The translations under genes were made by a program, and so were the position numbers. Below the pieces are notes generated by a model. That model had not been told where the DNA came from. It saw nothing but the letters and a program-made list of their open reading frames with translations, and did no database searches. Below, piece by piece: positions 8,870 through 17,765 of a DNA stretch of 64,000 bases (position 1 is the stretch's first letter; the number at the start of each line of letters is the position of its first letter). Source of the stretch: Modestobacter lapidis. GTDB lineage: Bacteria > Actinomycetota > Actinomycetes > Mycobacteriales > Geodermatophilaceae. The stretch spans positions 124,001 to 188,000 of the forward strand of contig JABAKE010000007.1 in NCBI GenBank assembly GCA_019779905.1. Direction: 5' to 3'.

Positions 8870-9661
8870 ATGGCGACGATCGGCAGCGCGTCGGACGGGG
8901 TGCAGTCGTTGGAACGGGCGTTCCTGCTGCTGGAGCTGATGGCCGAGGACGGTGGCGAGGTGGCGCTGTCCCGGCTGGCGGTCGACAGCGGACTGCCGCT
9001 GTCGACCATCCACCGCCTGGTGCGCACGCTGGTCGCCCGCGGATACGTGCGGCAGTTGCCGTCCCGCCGCTACGTGCTCGGCCCGCGGCTGATCCACCTC
9101 GGCGAGAGCTCCTCGCGGACGCTGGGCACCTGGGCCCGCCCGCACCTGACCTCCCTGGTCGACACCATCGGCGAGACCGCCAACCTCGCGATGCTCGACG
9201 GCGATCGGGTGGTCTACGTGGCCCAGGTCCCGTCCCGGCACTCCATGCGGATGTTCACCGAGGTGGGCCGCCGGGTGCACCTGCACTGCACCGGGGTGGG
9301 CAAGGCGCTGCTGTCCCAGCTGCCGCCGGAGACCGCCCGCGAGCTGCTCGTGCGCGGTGGCATGCCTTCGCGCACGCCGCTCACCGTCACCGACCCGGAC
9401 CAGATGCTCGTCCGGCTGGCCCGGATCGCCGAGCAGGGCTACGCCCTCGACGACGGTGAGCAGGAGACCGGCGTCCGGTGCGTCGCCGTCCCGGTCCCCG
9501 GCGGCCCGCTGATGACGGCGATCTCCATCTCCGGCCCGGAGGGACGGGTGGCCATGGAGAGCGTGCCGCAGGTCGTCCGTCTCCTGCAGGCGACGGCCGT
9601 GGCGCTGGCCGCCGAGCTCAGCGAGGACGGTCCCGGCGCGCTCAGCGGCCGGTCCAGCTGA
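8870..9661 (+). CDS. IclR-family regulator of the glyoxylate block
   Basis: 263 residues. The N-terminal winged helix (ALSRLAVDSGLPLSTIHRLV) is followed by an IclR effector domain (HCTGVGKALLSQL, YALDDGEQETGVRCVAVPV). GGGGAG precedes the ATG. It is divergent from malate synthase, like IclR or AllR-type repressors that sense glyoxylate or related acids. Candidate sites lie in the aceB/iclR spacer and in the matC/sgaA spacer. The ligand is not determined by sequence. The last 20 bases overlap the convergent crotonase gene (9642-9661). Confidence 0.88.
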   Translation: MATIGSASDGVQSLERAFLLLELMAEDGGEVALSRLAVDSGLPLSTIHRLVRTLVARGYVRQLPSRRYVLGPRLIHLGESSSRTLGTWARPHLTSLVDTIGETANLAMLDGDRVVYVAQVPSRHSMRMFTEVGRRVHLHCTGVGKALLSQLPPETARELLVRGGMPSRTPLTVTDPDQMLVRLARIAEQGYALDDGEQETGVRCVAVPVPGGPLMTAISISGPEGRVAMESVPQVVRLLQATAVALAAELSEDGPGALSGRSS

Positions 9662-10427
9662 CCTGCCCGCGCTCGACGAAGGCCTGCACGCCGGCCCGGA
9701 AGTCCGCACTGCCGAACACCTCCCGCACCAGGTCGTCGCCGTAGGGCACGTTCGCCCGCCGCAGCCGGGCCACGGCCTGCTTGGCGGCCCGCATGCTCAG
9801 CGGCGCATGGCCCAGCAGCGGGGTCACCAGCTCGGTCAGCGCCCCGTCCAGCTCCCCGTCGGGACAGACCTCGCTGACGAAGCCGGCGGCGGCCGCCTCG
9901 TAGGCGGACAGCAGCCGGGCGCGCAGCAGCATGTCCAGCGTGCGCGCCGGCCCCAGGTGGGCGACGAGCAGCGAGTAGGTGTTCATCGACAGGCAGTTGC
10001 CCAGGGTGCGGGCGACCGGCACCCCGAACCGGGACGACGAGGTGGCCACCCGCAGATCGCAGGCGGCCGCCAGGATCAGCCCGCCGCCGACGCAGGACCC
10101 CTCCACCGCGGCGACGGTGGGCACCCCGACGTCCTCGAGCCGGTTGGTCACCTGCTCGATCCGCGCCTCGTAGGCGATGCCGTCCTCGCCGCTGGTCGAC
10201 TTCCCGTTGCCGAACTCGAGGAACTGGCTGATGTCGGTGCCGGCGACGAACGCCCGCCCGCCGGCGCCGCGGAGCACCAGGACGTGCACGGAGTCGTCCT
10301 CGTCGGCCCGCGCGCAGGCCTGCTCGAGGCCGTCGTACATCGCGTACGTCATCGCGTTCCGCTGCTCGGGACGGTTGAACAGCACGGTGAGCACCGCCCC
10401 GTCCTGGGTGACCTCCAACTCGCTCAT
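9642..10427 (-). CDS. Enoyl-CoA hydratase/isomerase-family (crotonase) protein
   Basis: 261 residues of crotonase fold acting on an acyl-CoA. Oxyanion-hole regions are present (RAFVAGTDISQF and AAVEGSCVGGGLILA). The usual catalytic-glutamate loop (GLPE...GGTQRL in standard hydratases) reads FGVPVARTLGNCLS, so the canonical Glu is missing and simple enoyl-CoA hydration is doubtful. The gene overlaps the CoA-transferase by ATGA, so the pair probably activates and then transforms one organic acid. The substrate is unknown. Its 3' end overlaps iclR on the opposite strand. Confidence 0.85.
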   Translation of the reverse strand: MSELEVTQDGAVLTVLFNRPEQRNAMTYAMYDGLEQACARADEDDSVHVLVLRGAGGRAFVAGTDISQFLEFGNGKSTSGEDGIAYEARIEQVTNRLEDVGVPTVAAVEGSCVGGGLILAAACDLRVATSSSRFGVPVARTLGNCLSMNTYSLLVAHLGPARTLDMLLRARLLSAYEAAAAGFVSEVCPDGELDGALTELVTPLLGHAPLSMRAAKQAVARLRRANVPYGDDLVREVFGSADFRAGVQAFVERGQVSWTGR

Positions 10428-11653
10428 GCCTGCTCCTCTCCTCGGGCCGGGGCGACGGCGTCGACCACGTCGGCGGGCACGCCGGCCCGGGTCAGCACCG
10501 CGCGGGTGTCGGCGCCCAGCGGTGGGCCGGCGACGCCACGGACGGCGGGGGTCCGGGACAGCCGCATCGGCGACCCGATCTGCCGGACCGGGCCCAGGGC
10601 CGGGTGCGGGGCGTCCCAGAAGAACCCGCGGGTGGCGAGGTGCTCGTCGGTGAACACCTGGCCGTAGTCGTTGATCGGTGCGCACGGGACCCCGGCCGCG
10701 CCCAGCGCCTCGAGCAGGTCCGCGGTCGTCCGGGCGCGGGTGCGGGACTCGATGACGTCCAGCAGCTCGCCCCGGCGGGCGTGCCGGCGGGAGGCGTCGG
10801 CGTAACCCTCGTCGGCCAGCTCGTCGGCCATGTCCAGCGTCGTGCAGAACCCCGCCCACGTGTTGGGCGTGTTCGCGCCGATGGTGATCCACCCGTCGGC
10901 GGTCTGGAACGCCTGGTAGGGCGCCTGGCTCTGGTGGGCCGAGCCCAGCGGGCCGCCGACCTCGCCGGTGGCGAAGTACTTGCCCGCCTCCCACACCGCC
11001 AGGCTCACCCCGGCCTCGAAGAGCGAGACGTCGATCGCCTGGCCGACGCCGGTGCGATCGCGCTCGCGCAGCGCGGCGGTGATCGCCAGGGCGAGGTACA
11101 GCCCGCAGACCAGGTCGCAGACCGGGACACCGACCTTGACCGGCTCGCCGCCCGGGGTGCCGGTGATGCTCATGATCCCGCTGCGGGCCTGGGCCATGAT
11201 GTCCAACCCGGGCAGCGGGGCCAGCGGCCCGTCCTGTCCCCAGCCCGAGCCCGAGGCGTAGACGACCGCCGGGTTGACCGCCCAGATGCCGGCGGCGTCC
11301 AGGCCGAGCCGGGCCATCGCGCCGGGACGCAGGTTCTCCACCACCACGTCGGCGCGCTCGACCAGGGCGAGGAAGGCCTGCTTGCCGGCCGCGGACTTCA
11401 GGTCCAGCGCGACGGACTCCTTGTTGCGGTTGAGCCGCAGGTACGGCGAGCTCTCGCCGTCCACGAACGGCCCGCTCGCTCGGACCGGGTCACCGGACCG
11501 GGGGTCCTCCACCTTGATCACCTCGGCACCGAGGTCGGCCAGTTGCATGGCGGCGTACGGCGCCGCCATGAACACGCCCACCTCCAGCACGGTGATGCCG
11601 GTCAGCGGAGGGCGCGCCGGGGTCTGCTCGTCGGTCTGTCCGGGGGTGCTCAC
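10424..11653 (-). CDS. CaiB/BaiF (class III) CoA-transferase
   Basis: 409 residues. The family features are the N-terminal GITVLEVGVFMAAPYAAMQL, GAEVIKVEDP, and LNRNKESVALDL (NRNK loop). The nucleophilic Asp of class III enzymes is probably the D in LPGLDIMAQARSG. It transfers CoA between carboxylic acids. The GTG start at 11651-11653 is the only sensible start. It lies between a crotonase (overlapping) and a dicarboxylate carrier, which suggests uptake and activation of a di- or hydroxy-acid. Oxalate, itaconate or malate-type substrates are possible but not shown. Confidence 0.88.
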   Translation of the reverse strand: MSTPGQTDEQTPARPPLTGITVLEVGVFMAAPYAAMQLADLGAEVIKVEDPRSGDPVRASGPFVDGESSPYLRLNRNKESVALDLKSAAGKQAFLALVERADVVVENLRPGAMARLGLDAAGIWAVNPAVVYASGSGWGQDGPLAPLPGLDIMAQARSGIMSITGTPGGEPVKVGVPVCDLVCGLYLALAITAALRERDRTGVGQAIDVSLFEAGVSLAVWEAGKYFATGEVGGPLGSAHQSQAPYQAFQTADGWITIGANTPNTWAGFCTTLDMADELADEGYADASRRHARRGELLDVIESRTRARTTADLLEALGAAGVPCAPINDYGQVFTDEHLATRGFFWDAPHPALGPVRQIGSPMRLSRTPAVRGVAGPPLGADTRAVLTRAGVPADVVDAVAPARGEEQA

Positions 11654-11701
11654 ATCTGTCTCCGTATCGACGTCGTCTGCTGCCCATCCTGGGCCCGGAC
11701 G

Positions 11702-11743
11702 CGACCGCGCCCCGGAGGCGGGTGGCCTGCCGGGGCGCGGTCG
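11702..11743 (-). terminator. Hairpin downstream of the MatC-like carrier
   Basis: A 14-base stem (CGACCGCGCCCCGG at 11702-11715 with CCGGGGCGCGGTCG at 11730-11743) between the carrier stop codon and the CoA-transferase start. It probably separates the two leftward transcripts. Confidence 0.65.
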
Positions 11744-11769
11744 TTGCGTGCACTCGGTCGTTCAGTGGC

Positions 11770-13272
11770 TCACAGCCAGCCGGGCACGATCAGGATCAGC
11801 CAGGTGATCGGCGGGATGAGCGCGACCATCGAGAAGCCCCAGACCATCAGATTCTTGAAGGTCCGCTCCCGCTCGGCCTCGGTGGCGTTGGCGACCACCA
11901 GGGCGCCGCTCGTGGAGAAGGGGCTGGAGTCGACGATCGACGAGGAGAGCGCCAGCGCGGTGATCAGGCCGATCGCCCCGATCGCGTTGTCGCCCTGCAG
12001 GAACGGCACGGCCAGCGGGATGAGCGCACCGAGGATGCCGGTGGTCGAGGCGAACGCGGAGACGACGCCGCCGATGTAGCAGATCAGCAGCGCGGCGATC
12101 AGCGGCAGGCCCAGCGCGGCGACGTTGTCACCGAGCCACCCGGGGACGTTCTGGTCCTGCATCAGGCCGACGTAGGTGACGATGCCGCAGATCAGCAGCA
12201 CGGTCGGCCAGGCGATCTGCCCCACGGCGCCCTTGGCCCCACGGGGGGCGACCACGGAGAGGATGACGCCGACGGTGATGGCCATCAGGCCGATGTCGAG
12301 GTCGAAGCCGAGCGCGCCGGCGACCAGCAGCGCCAGGCCCGCCAGGGTGAGCTTGCGGTCCCGGTCGAGGGTGGTGACCTGGCCGTGGTCCTCGGTGGCC
12401 AGTGCGGTGGTCTGCAGCGCCTTGGTGTCGGCGCGGTCCTCGGAGCTGGAGTGCTGGTGGCCGGGCTCGCCGTGCCGGGGCTCGGTGACCCGCCCGCCGG
12501 AGATGGCCGCGCCGCCGGTGCCGGTGCTGCCCACGGCGGTCCCGCGGGCCGGTCCGCCGGGGATGTCGGCGCCGGTGTCCTCGGTGGCGTCGCCGGCGAC
12601 GGTGGCCGCCACGAAGTCGTCGTCGCGCCGGTCGGTCATGTCGACGCGCCCGCCGCCGAGCAGCTTGCGGCCGCCGAAGAGGAAGAAGACGGCGATCGAC
12701 AGCAGGATGTTGATGACGATCGAGGCGCCCCAGAGGAACAGCGGGCTGCCGGCGAGGCCGTTGTCGTCGACCACCGTGTTGGTGATGACGCCGAAGATCG
12801 ACAGCGGGGAGAAGCCACCGGCGGTGGCGCCGTTGATGATGAACAGGCCCATCAGCACCGGGTTGATCCCGTACCGGCGAGCGAAGGACATGCCGACCGG
12901 GGCGATGATCGCGACCACGGCCGGCACGACACCGCCGATCGCGGTGAGCGCGCCGGTGACGGCGAACATCGCCCACGGGATGGCCACCAGCCGGCCGCCG
13001 GAGGCCGTGACCGCGGCGTGCACCAGCCAGTCGACGGTGCCGTTGTTCTTCGCAATGGCGAAGAGGTACGTCACCCCGACCAGGACGACGAACAACGACC
13101 CCGGGAAGAAGCCGAAGATGGTGTCGTCGTAACTCTCTTCCCCGCCGGCGTAGATGAAGTACCCGGCGATGAAGGCCGCGACGAGCGCGAGTGCCCCCAT
13201 GTGCACCGGGAGCACCGTGGCGATCAAGAAGACCACCAGCAGTATCAGGATTAGGACGAGCTGTACGGACAC
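11770..13272 (-). CDS. MatC-like dicarboxylate carrier (SLC13/CitM-type permease)
   Basis: A 500-residue integral membrane protein with about 12 hydrophobic segments in two halves, separated by a hydrophilic loop of roughly 95 residues (about 210-305). The N-terminal half (VHMGALALVAAFIAGYF, FFPGSLFVVLVGVTYLF) matches the MatC N-terminal family of malonate/dicarboxylate carriers. The loop is poorly conserved and rich in Asp and Gly. GTG at 13270-13272 with an AGGGA upstream is the start. It is divergent from sgaA, with an IclR-type palindrome between them. Likely role: uptake of C2-C4 acids that feed glyoxylate metabolism. The exact substrate is unknown. Confidence 0.82.
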   Translation of the reverse strand: MSVQLVLILILLVVFLIATVLPVHMGALALVAAFIAGYFIYAGGEESYDDTIFGFFPGSLFVVLVGVTYLFAIAKNNGTVDWLVHAAVTASGGRLVAIPWAMFAVTGALTAIGGVVPAVVAIIAPVGMSFARRYGINPVLMGLFIINGATAGGFSPLSIFGVITNTVVDDNGLAGSPLFLWGASIVINILLSIAVFFLFGGRKLLGGGRVDMTDRRDDDFVAATVAGDATEDTGADIPGGPARGTAVGSTGTGGAAISGGRVTEPRHGEPGHQHSSSEDRADTKALQTTALATEDHGQVTTLDRDRKLTLAGLALLVAGALGFDLDIGLMAITVGVILSVVAPRGAKGAVGQIAWPTVLLICGIVTYVGLMQDQNVPGWLGDNVAALGLPLIAALLICYIGGVVSAFASTTGILGALIPLAVPFLQGDNAIGAIGLITALALSSSIVDSSPFSTSGALVVANATEAERERTFKNLMVWGFSMVALIPPITWLILIVPGWL

Positions 13273-13320
13273 CGGCGTTCCCTGAGGTCGAGGCGGGCCG
13301 AAGCCCGCTGGTCACAGCGC

Positions 13321-13335
13321 TTCCGCGATGCGGAA
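13321..13335. promoter_or_regulatory. Perfect operator-like palindrome between matC and sgaA
   Basis: TTCCGC-GAT-GCGGAA, a perfect 6-base inverted repeat with a 3-base centre, lies in the divergent spacer. It resembles the TTCC...GGAA sites between aceB and iclR, so the same IclR protein may control both pairs. For sgaA, TAACCT at 13434-13439 is a plausible -10. Confidence 0.5.
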
Positions 13336-13494
13336 CCGATTTTTCGCTAGCGGGGATTAGAGCCGCCAGGCGACGCAGTGTCAAGCGTCACAGACCCAGT
13401 CATGGCCCTGCTGGACTGTCCACCAGCCGGTAGTAACCTTCCGCAGAGTGGACTTCGGGCCTCACCCGAGGACTTCTGACGAGAGGGCGAAGGC

Positions 13495-14667
13495 ATGTCA
13501 GTCAGCACGAGCACCGGCGGGCGGCACTTCCTGCAGATCCCCGGGCCGACCAACGTCCCCGACCGGGTGCTGCGGGCGATCGCTGCCCCGACCATCGACC
13601 ACCGCGGGCCGGAGTTCGCCGCGCTCGGCCTGGACGTGCTCCAGGCGGTCAAGCCGGTCTTCGGCACCGAGCAGCCGGTGGTGATCTACCCGGCCTCGGG
13701 CACCGGGGCGTGGGAGGCGGCGCTGACCAACACGCTGTCGCCGGGCGACAAGGTGCTGGCGTTCGAGACCGGCCACTTCGCCACGCTGTGGCAGGACATG
13801 GCCACCCGCATGGGCCTGGAGGTGGAGTTCGTCCCGGGCGACTGGCGGCACGGCGCCGACCCGGAGGCCGCCCAGGAGCGGCTCGCCGCCGACACCGGCC
13901 ACGAGATCAAGGCCGTGATGGTGGTCCACAACGAGACCTCCACCGGCGTCACCAGCCGGGTGCCGGAGATCCGCCGGGCGCTCGACGCCGCCGGCCACCC
14001 CGCGCTGCTGCTGGTCGACACCATCTCCTCGCTGGGCAGCATCGAGTTCAAGCACGACGAGTGGGGTGTCGACGTCACCGTCGCCGGCTCGCAGAAGGGC
14101 CTCATGCTGCCGCCGGGGCTCAGCTTCAACGCGGTCAGCGAGAAGGCGCTGCAGGCGTCCAAGACCGCGCGCCTGCCGCGCGCCTTCTGGGACTGGCAGC
14201 CGATCCTCGCCGCCAACGAGCGCGGCTTCTGGCCCTACACCCCGGCGACCAACCTGCTCTACGGGCTGAAGGTGGCCCTGGAGATGCTGGACGACGAGGG
14301 GCTGTCGAACGTCTACGCCCGGCACACCCGGCACGGTGAGGCCACCCGGGCCGCCGTCCACGGCTGGGGCCTGGAGGTGCTGGCGCTCGACGAGCGGGAG
14401 TACTCCGGCGCGCTGACCGCCATCTACCTGCCCGAGGGCGGCGCCGACGCGATCCGCGACGTCATCCTGCGCGAGTACGACATGTCCCTGGGTGCCGGGC
14501 TGACCAAGCTGGCCGACAAGGTGTTCCGGATCGGCCACCTGGGTCACTTCAACGACCTGACGCTGGCCGGCACGCTCGCCGGGGTGCAGATGGGCCTGGT
14601 GCGGGCCGGCGTGAAGATCGACCCGGCCGGCCTGCAGGCCGCCCTCGACCGGCTCCAGCAGCCATGA
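13495..14667 (+). CDS. sgaA: Serine-glyoxylate / alanine-glyoxylate aminotransferase (class V)
   Basis: A 390-residue PLP enzyme that transfers an amino group to glyoxylate to make glycine. The N-terminal signature GRHFLQIPGPTNVPDRVLRA is typical of SgaA. The PLP lysine is K201 in GSQKGLML, and VDTISSLGS carries the cofactor aspartate. GAGAGGGCGAAGG gives the ribosome site. Its stop overlaps the next oxidase gene by ATGA. It offers a second fate for glyoxylate besides AceB. The amino donor (serine or alanine) cannot be settled by eye. Confidence 0.9.
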   Translation: MSVSTSTGGRHFLQIPGPTNVPDRVLRAIAAPTIDHRGPEFAALGLDVLQAVKPVFGTEQPVVIYPASGTGAWEAALTNTLSPGDKVLAFETGHFATLWQDMATRMGLEVEFVPGDWRHGADPEAAQERLAADTGHEIKAVMVVHNETSTGVTSRVPEIRRALDAAGHPALLLVDTISSLGSIEFKHDEWGVDVTVAGSQKGLMLPPGLSFNAVSEKALQASKTARLPRAFWDWQPILAANERGFWPYTPATNLLYGLKVALEMLDDEGLSNVYARHTRHGEATRAAVHGWGLEVLALDEREYSGALTAIYLPEGGADAIRDVILREYDMSLGAGLTKLADKVFRIGHLGHFNDLTLAGTLAGVQMGLVRAGVKIDPAGLQAALDRLQQP

Positions 14668-17576
14668 CAGCGGCTCCTGAGCGCACGGCGCCGGCCGGCA
14701 CCGCGGATCTCGAGCGGGAGCTGCGGGCCACGCTGGACGGTGAGGTCGCCTTCGACGACTACACCCGGCACCTGTTCAGCCAGGACGCCAGCATGTACAC
14801 GATCACCCCCGCCGGGGTGGTGTACCCCAAGCACGCCGCCGACGTCGCGGCCGCGGTGCGGCTCGCCGCCGGGGCCGGCATCCCGGTGCTCGCCCGGGGG
14901 GCGGGCACCAGCCTCGCCGGGCAGACGGTGGGCCCCGGGCTCGTGCTGGACCTCTCACGGCACATGCACGCGATCCGGGAGCTGGACCCCGGGGCCCGGA
15001 CGGCGGTGGTCGAGCCGGGCGTGGTGCAGGACGACCTCAACCAGGCCGCGGCGGCCCACGGGCTGATGTTCGGCCCGGACACCTCGACGTCCAACCGCGC
15101 CACCATCGGCGGGATGATCGGCAACAACTCCGCCGGCAGCGGCTCGGTGCGCTTCGGCATGACGATCGACCACGTGCAGGAGGTCGACGTCGTCCTGGCG
15201 GACGGGTCCACCGCCACCTTCGGTGTGGTCGACGAGGCCGAGCGGGCCCGCCGCGCGCAGGGCACGACCCTCGAGGCCGAGATCTACCGCCGGCTGCCCG
15301 AGCTGGTCGCCACGCACCCCGAGGCGATCGCCAGCGGCTTCCCGCAGTTCTGGCGGCGGGCCGGTGGTTACCGGCTGGACCGGCTGGCCGACGGCGCCCC
15401 GTTCGACCTGGCGAAGTTCCTCGTCGGCTCGGAGGGAACCCTGGCCATCGTCACCGCGGCCCGGGTCGGGCTGGTCCCGAAGCCCAAGAAGCAGGTCTTC
15501 GCGGTGGGTCACTTCGAGACGGTGCAGGGGGCGATCAACGCCACCGAGGACGCGCTGTCGTGCGACCCGGCCCAGGTCGAGCTGCTGGACCGGACGATCC
15601 TCGACCTGTCCCGGGAGAAGATCGAGTACGCCGGGCTCGGCAAGATCCTGCAGGGTGACCCGGACGCGCTGCTGTTCGTCTCCTTCACCGGTGACGACGA
15701 GGCCGAGCTGGTGTCCTCGATGGACCGGCTGGTCGCCCTCTGGGAGCGCAACGGGCACGGCTACCACACCCTGCGGGCGGTCACCCCGGCCCAGCAGTCG
15801 GCCCTGCTGAAGGTGCGCAAGTCCGCCCTCGGCCTGCTGATGGCCAACTCGGTCGGCGCGCGCCGACCGCTGGCGTTCGTCGAGGACACCGCCGTCGATC
15901 CCAGGCACCTGGCCGAGTACACCGCCCGGTTCCGGGACGTGCTCGACCGGCACGGCCTCGAGGCGGGCTTCTACGGGCACTGCTCGGTGGGCTGCCTGCA
16001 CATCCGCCCCTTCGTCGACCTGTCCCAGCCGGGCCAGGTCGAGGTGATGCGGTCGGTGGCGGTGGAGATCAAGGACCTCGTCCGCGAGTACGGCGGCGTG
16101 AACTCCAGCGAGCACGGTGACGGCCTGGCCCGCAGCGAGTTCAACCGGGAGCTGTTCGGCGACGAGCTCTACGAGGCCATGCGCGAGGTCAAGGCGCTGT
16201 TCGACCCGGAGGGCCGGCTGAACCCGGGCAAGATCGTCGATTCCCCGGCGATGACCGAGCACCTCCGGGACGCCAACCCGCCGGTGCCCGGCCCGCTGCG
16301 CACCCGGCTGGAGTTCGACGTCGTCGGCGGCATGTTCGGCGCGGCCGACCGGTGCATGAACATCGGGCTGTGCCGCAAGTCCACGACCGGCACGATGTGC
16401 CCCTCCTACATCGCGACCCGGATGGAGGAGCACTCCACCCGCGGTCGGGCCGGCGCGCTGGTGAAGGCGCTGAGCGAGGGTGACCCGCACACCGCGCTGG
16501 CCGACGAGCGGCTGCACGAGGTGCTCGATCTCTGCCTGATGTGCAAGGCCTGCAAGAGCGAGTGCCCGCTGGGGGTGGACGTCTCCAAGATGAAGAGCGA
16601 GGCGCTCGCGGCCAAGCACGACGTGCAGGGCACCCCGCTGCGGTCCCGGGTGTTCGGCGGGATCCGCACGCTGAACAGGCTCGGTTCGGCCACCGCGCCG
16701 CTGTCGAACCTGCCGGGGAAGATCAAGCCGCTGCGGGCGCTGATGGACTCCCGGCTCGGCATCGCCCGTCAGCGGGATCTGCCGACGTTCCACCGGACCA
16801 CGCTGATGCGCTGGTTCAAGGGTCACCAGGCGCCGGTCGGCGCGACCCAGCAGCCGGTCACCATGCTGGCCGACTCGTTCACCAGTTACACCGAGCCGGG
16901 CATCGGCCAGGCCGTGGTGCGGCTGCTGGAGGCGGCCGGGCACCCGGTGCGGTTGGAGAGCAAGGGCTGCTGCGGCCGCTCGAGCATCTCCAAGGGCATG
17001 CTCGACGACGCCCGGGGCAAGGCGCAGAAGCTCGCGGCGAACCTGTGCGAGGGCACCGAGCCCGGTTCGCCGATCGTGGGCTGCGAGCCCTCCTGCATCC
17101 TCACGCTGCGGGCCGAGCACGTGGAGCTGCTGCCCGACGACCCGAACGTCCGCGACGTCGCGTCCCGGGTGAAGCTGCCCGAGGAGCTGCTGGTCGAGGC
17201 GATCGACGACGGCCGGCTGCGGCTGCGCGCGGACAGCTGGCTGGCCGGCCGGACCGTGGTCTTCCACGGGCACTGCCACCAGAAGGCCGAGGCCGGGACG
17301 GCGGCCACCGTCGCCCTGCTGGAGCGGATCCCGGGCGTCACCGTGCAGGAGCTGGACGCCGGCTGCTGCGGCATGGCCGGGTCGTTCGGCTTCGAGTCCG
17401 AGCACTACGAGGTCTCGTTGCAGGTGGGGGAGGACCGGCTGTTCCCGGCGGTCCGTGCCGCGGACGAGGACGCCGTCATCGCGGCGACCGGGGTCTCCTG
17501 CCGTCAGCAGATCTTCCACGGCACCCAGCGGACGGCGTGGCACCCGGCCGAGCTGGTCCTGGAGGCACTCGCGTAG
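14664..17576 (+). CDS. Fused FAD-linked oxidase / Fe-S oxidoreductase (YdiJ-like)
   Basis: 970 residues that join a GlcD-like half to a GlcF-like half. The FAD domain (VLARGAGTSLAGQ, TIGGMIGNNSAGSGS) and FAD-oxidase C-domain (YGHCSVGCLHIRP, NSSEHGDGLARSEF) fill residues 1-530. Two Fe-S segments follow (CMNIGLCRKSTTGTMCPSY near 556; CLMCKACKSECP near 622). Then come CCG-type motifs (SKGCCGRSS, HGHCHQKAEAG, DAGCCGMAGSFG). The family includes D-2-hydroxyacid (2-hydroxyglutarate or lactate) dehydrogenases that reduce quinone. Coupled to sgaA by ATGA, it may oxidise a 2-hydroxyacid in the same pathway. The substrate is inferred only. Confidence 0.88.
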   Translation: MTAAPERTAPAGTADLERELRATLDGEVAFDDYTRHLFSQDASMYTITPAGVVYPKHAADVAAAVRLAAGAGIPVLARGAGTSLAGQTVGPGLVLDLSRHMHAIRELDPGARTAVVEPGVVQDDLNQAAAAHGLMFGPDTSTSNRATIGGMIGNNSAGSGSVRFGMTIDHVQEVDVVLADGSTATFGVVDEAERARRAQGTTLEAEIYRRLPELVATHPEAIASGFPQFWRRAGGYRLDRLADGAPFDLAKFLVGSEGTLAIVTAARVGLVPKPKKQVFAVGHFETVQGAINATEDALSCDPAQVELLDRTILDLSREKIEYAGLGKILQGDPDALLFVSFTGDDEAELVSSMDRLVALWERNGHGYHTLRAVTPAQQSALLKVRKSALGLLMANSVGARRPLAFVEDTAVDPRHLAEYTARFRDVLDRHGLEAGFYGHCSVGCLHIRPFVDLSQPGQVEVMRSVAVEIKDLVREYGGVNSSEHGDGLARSEFNRELFGDELYEAMREVKALFDPEGRLNPGKIVDSPAMTEHLRDANPPVPGPLRTRLEFDVVGGMFGAADRCMNIGLCRKSTTGTMCPSYIATRMEEHSTRGRAGALVKALSEGDPHTALADERLHEVLDLCLMCKACKSECPLGVDVSKMKSEALAAKHDVQGTPLRSRVFGGIRTLNRLGSATAPLSNLPGKIKPLRALMDSRLGIARQRDLPTFHRTTLMRWFKGHQAPVGATQQPVTMLADSFTSYTEPGIGQAVVRLLEAAGHPVRLESKGCCGRSSISKGMLDDARGKAQKLAANLCEGTEPGSPIVGCEPSCILTLRAEHVELLPDDPNVRDVASRVKLPEELLVEAIDDGRLRLRADSWLAGRTVVFHGHCHQKAEAGTAATVALLERIPGVTVQELDAGCCGMAGSFGFESEHYEVSLQVGEDRLFPAVRAADEDAVIAATGVSCRQQIFHGTQRTAWHPAELVLEALA

Positions 17577-17600
17577 GACTGATCGGCACTCCGCACCACC

Positions 17601-17652
17601 CAGGACGGGCACCGGCGCGATCTCTTCCGAGGTCGCGCCGGTGCCCGTCCTG
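17601..17652 (+). terminator. Strong hairpin after the sgaA-oxidase operon
   Basis: A perfect 20-base stem (17601-17620 with 17633-17652, arms CAGGACGGGCACCGGCGCGA and its complement) and a 12-base loop. It begins 25 bases after the stop codon. No U-tract follows. Confidence 0.8.
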
Positions 17653-17765
17653 CTGTGGGCGGCCTCTCAGCCCGCAATGTTGTAGACAGCAACCAACTGG
17701 TGGATGCTGGACGACGTTGCGCGCACGGCCGACCGGCCCGGCGCCCCTCTTCCCAGGACGGCGAC

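Noticed and set aside
11722-13254. A 510-residue plus-strand protein opposite the MatC-like carrier
   Set aside because: Its composition is the antisense of membrane helices (Asp/Gly/Arg-rich, no motifs), while the minus strand encodes a clear transporter.
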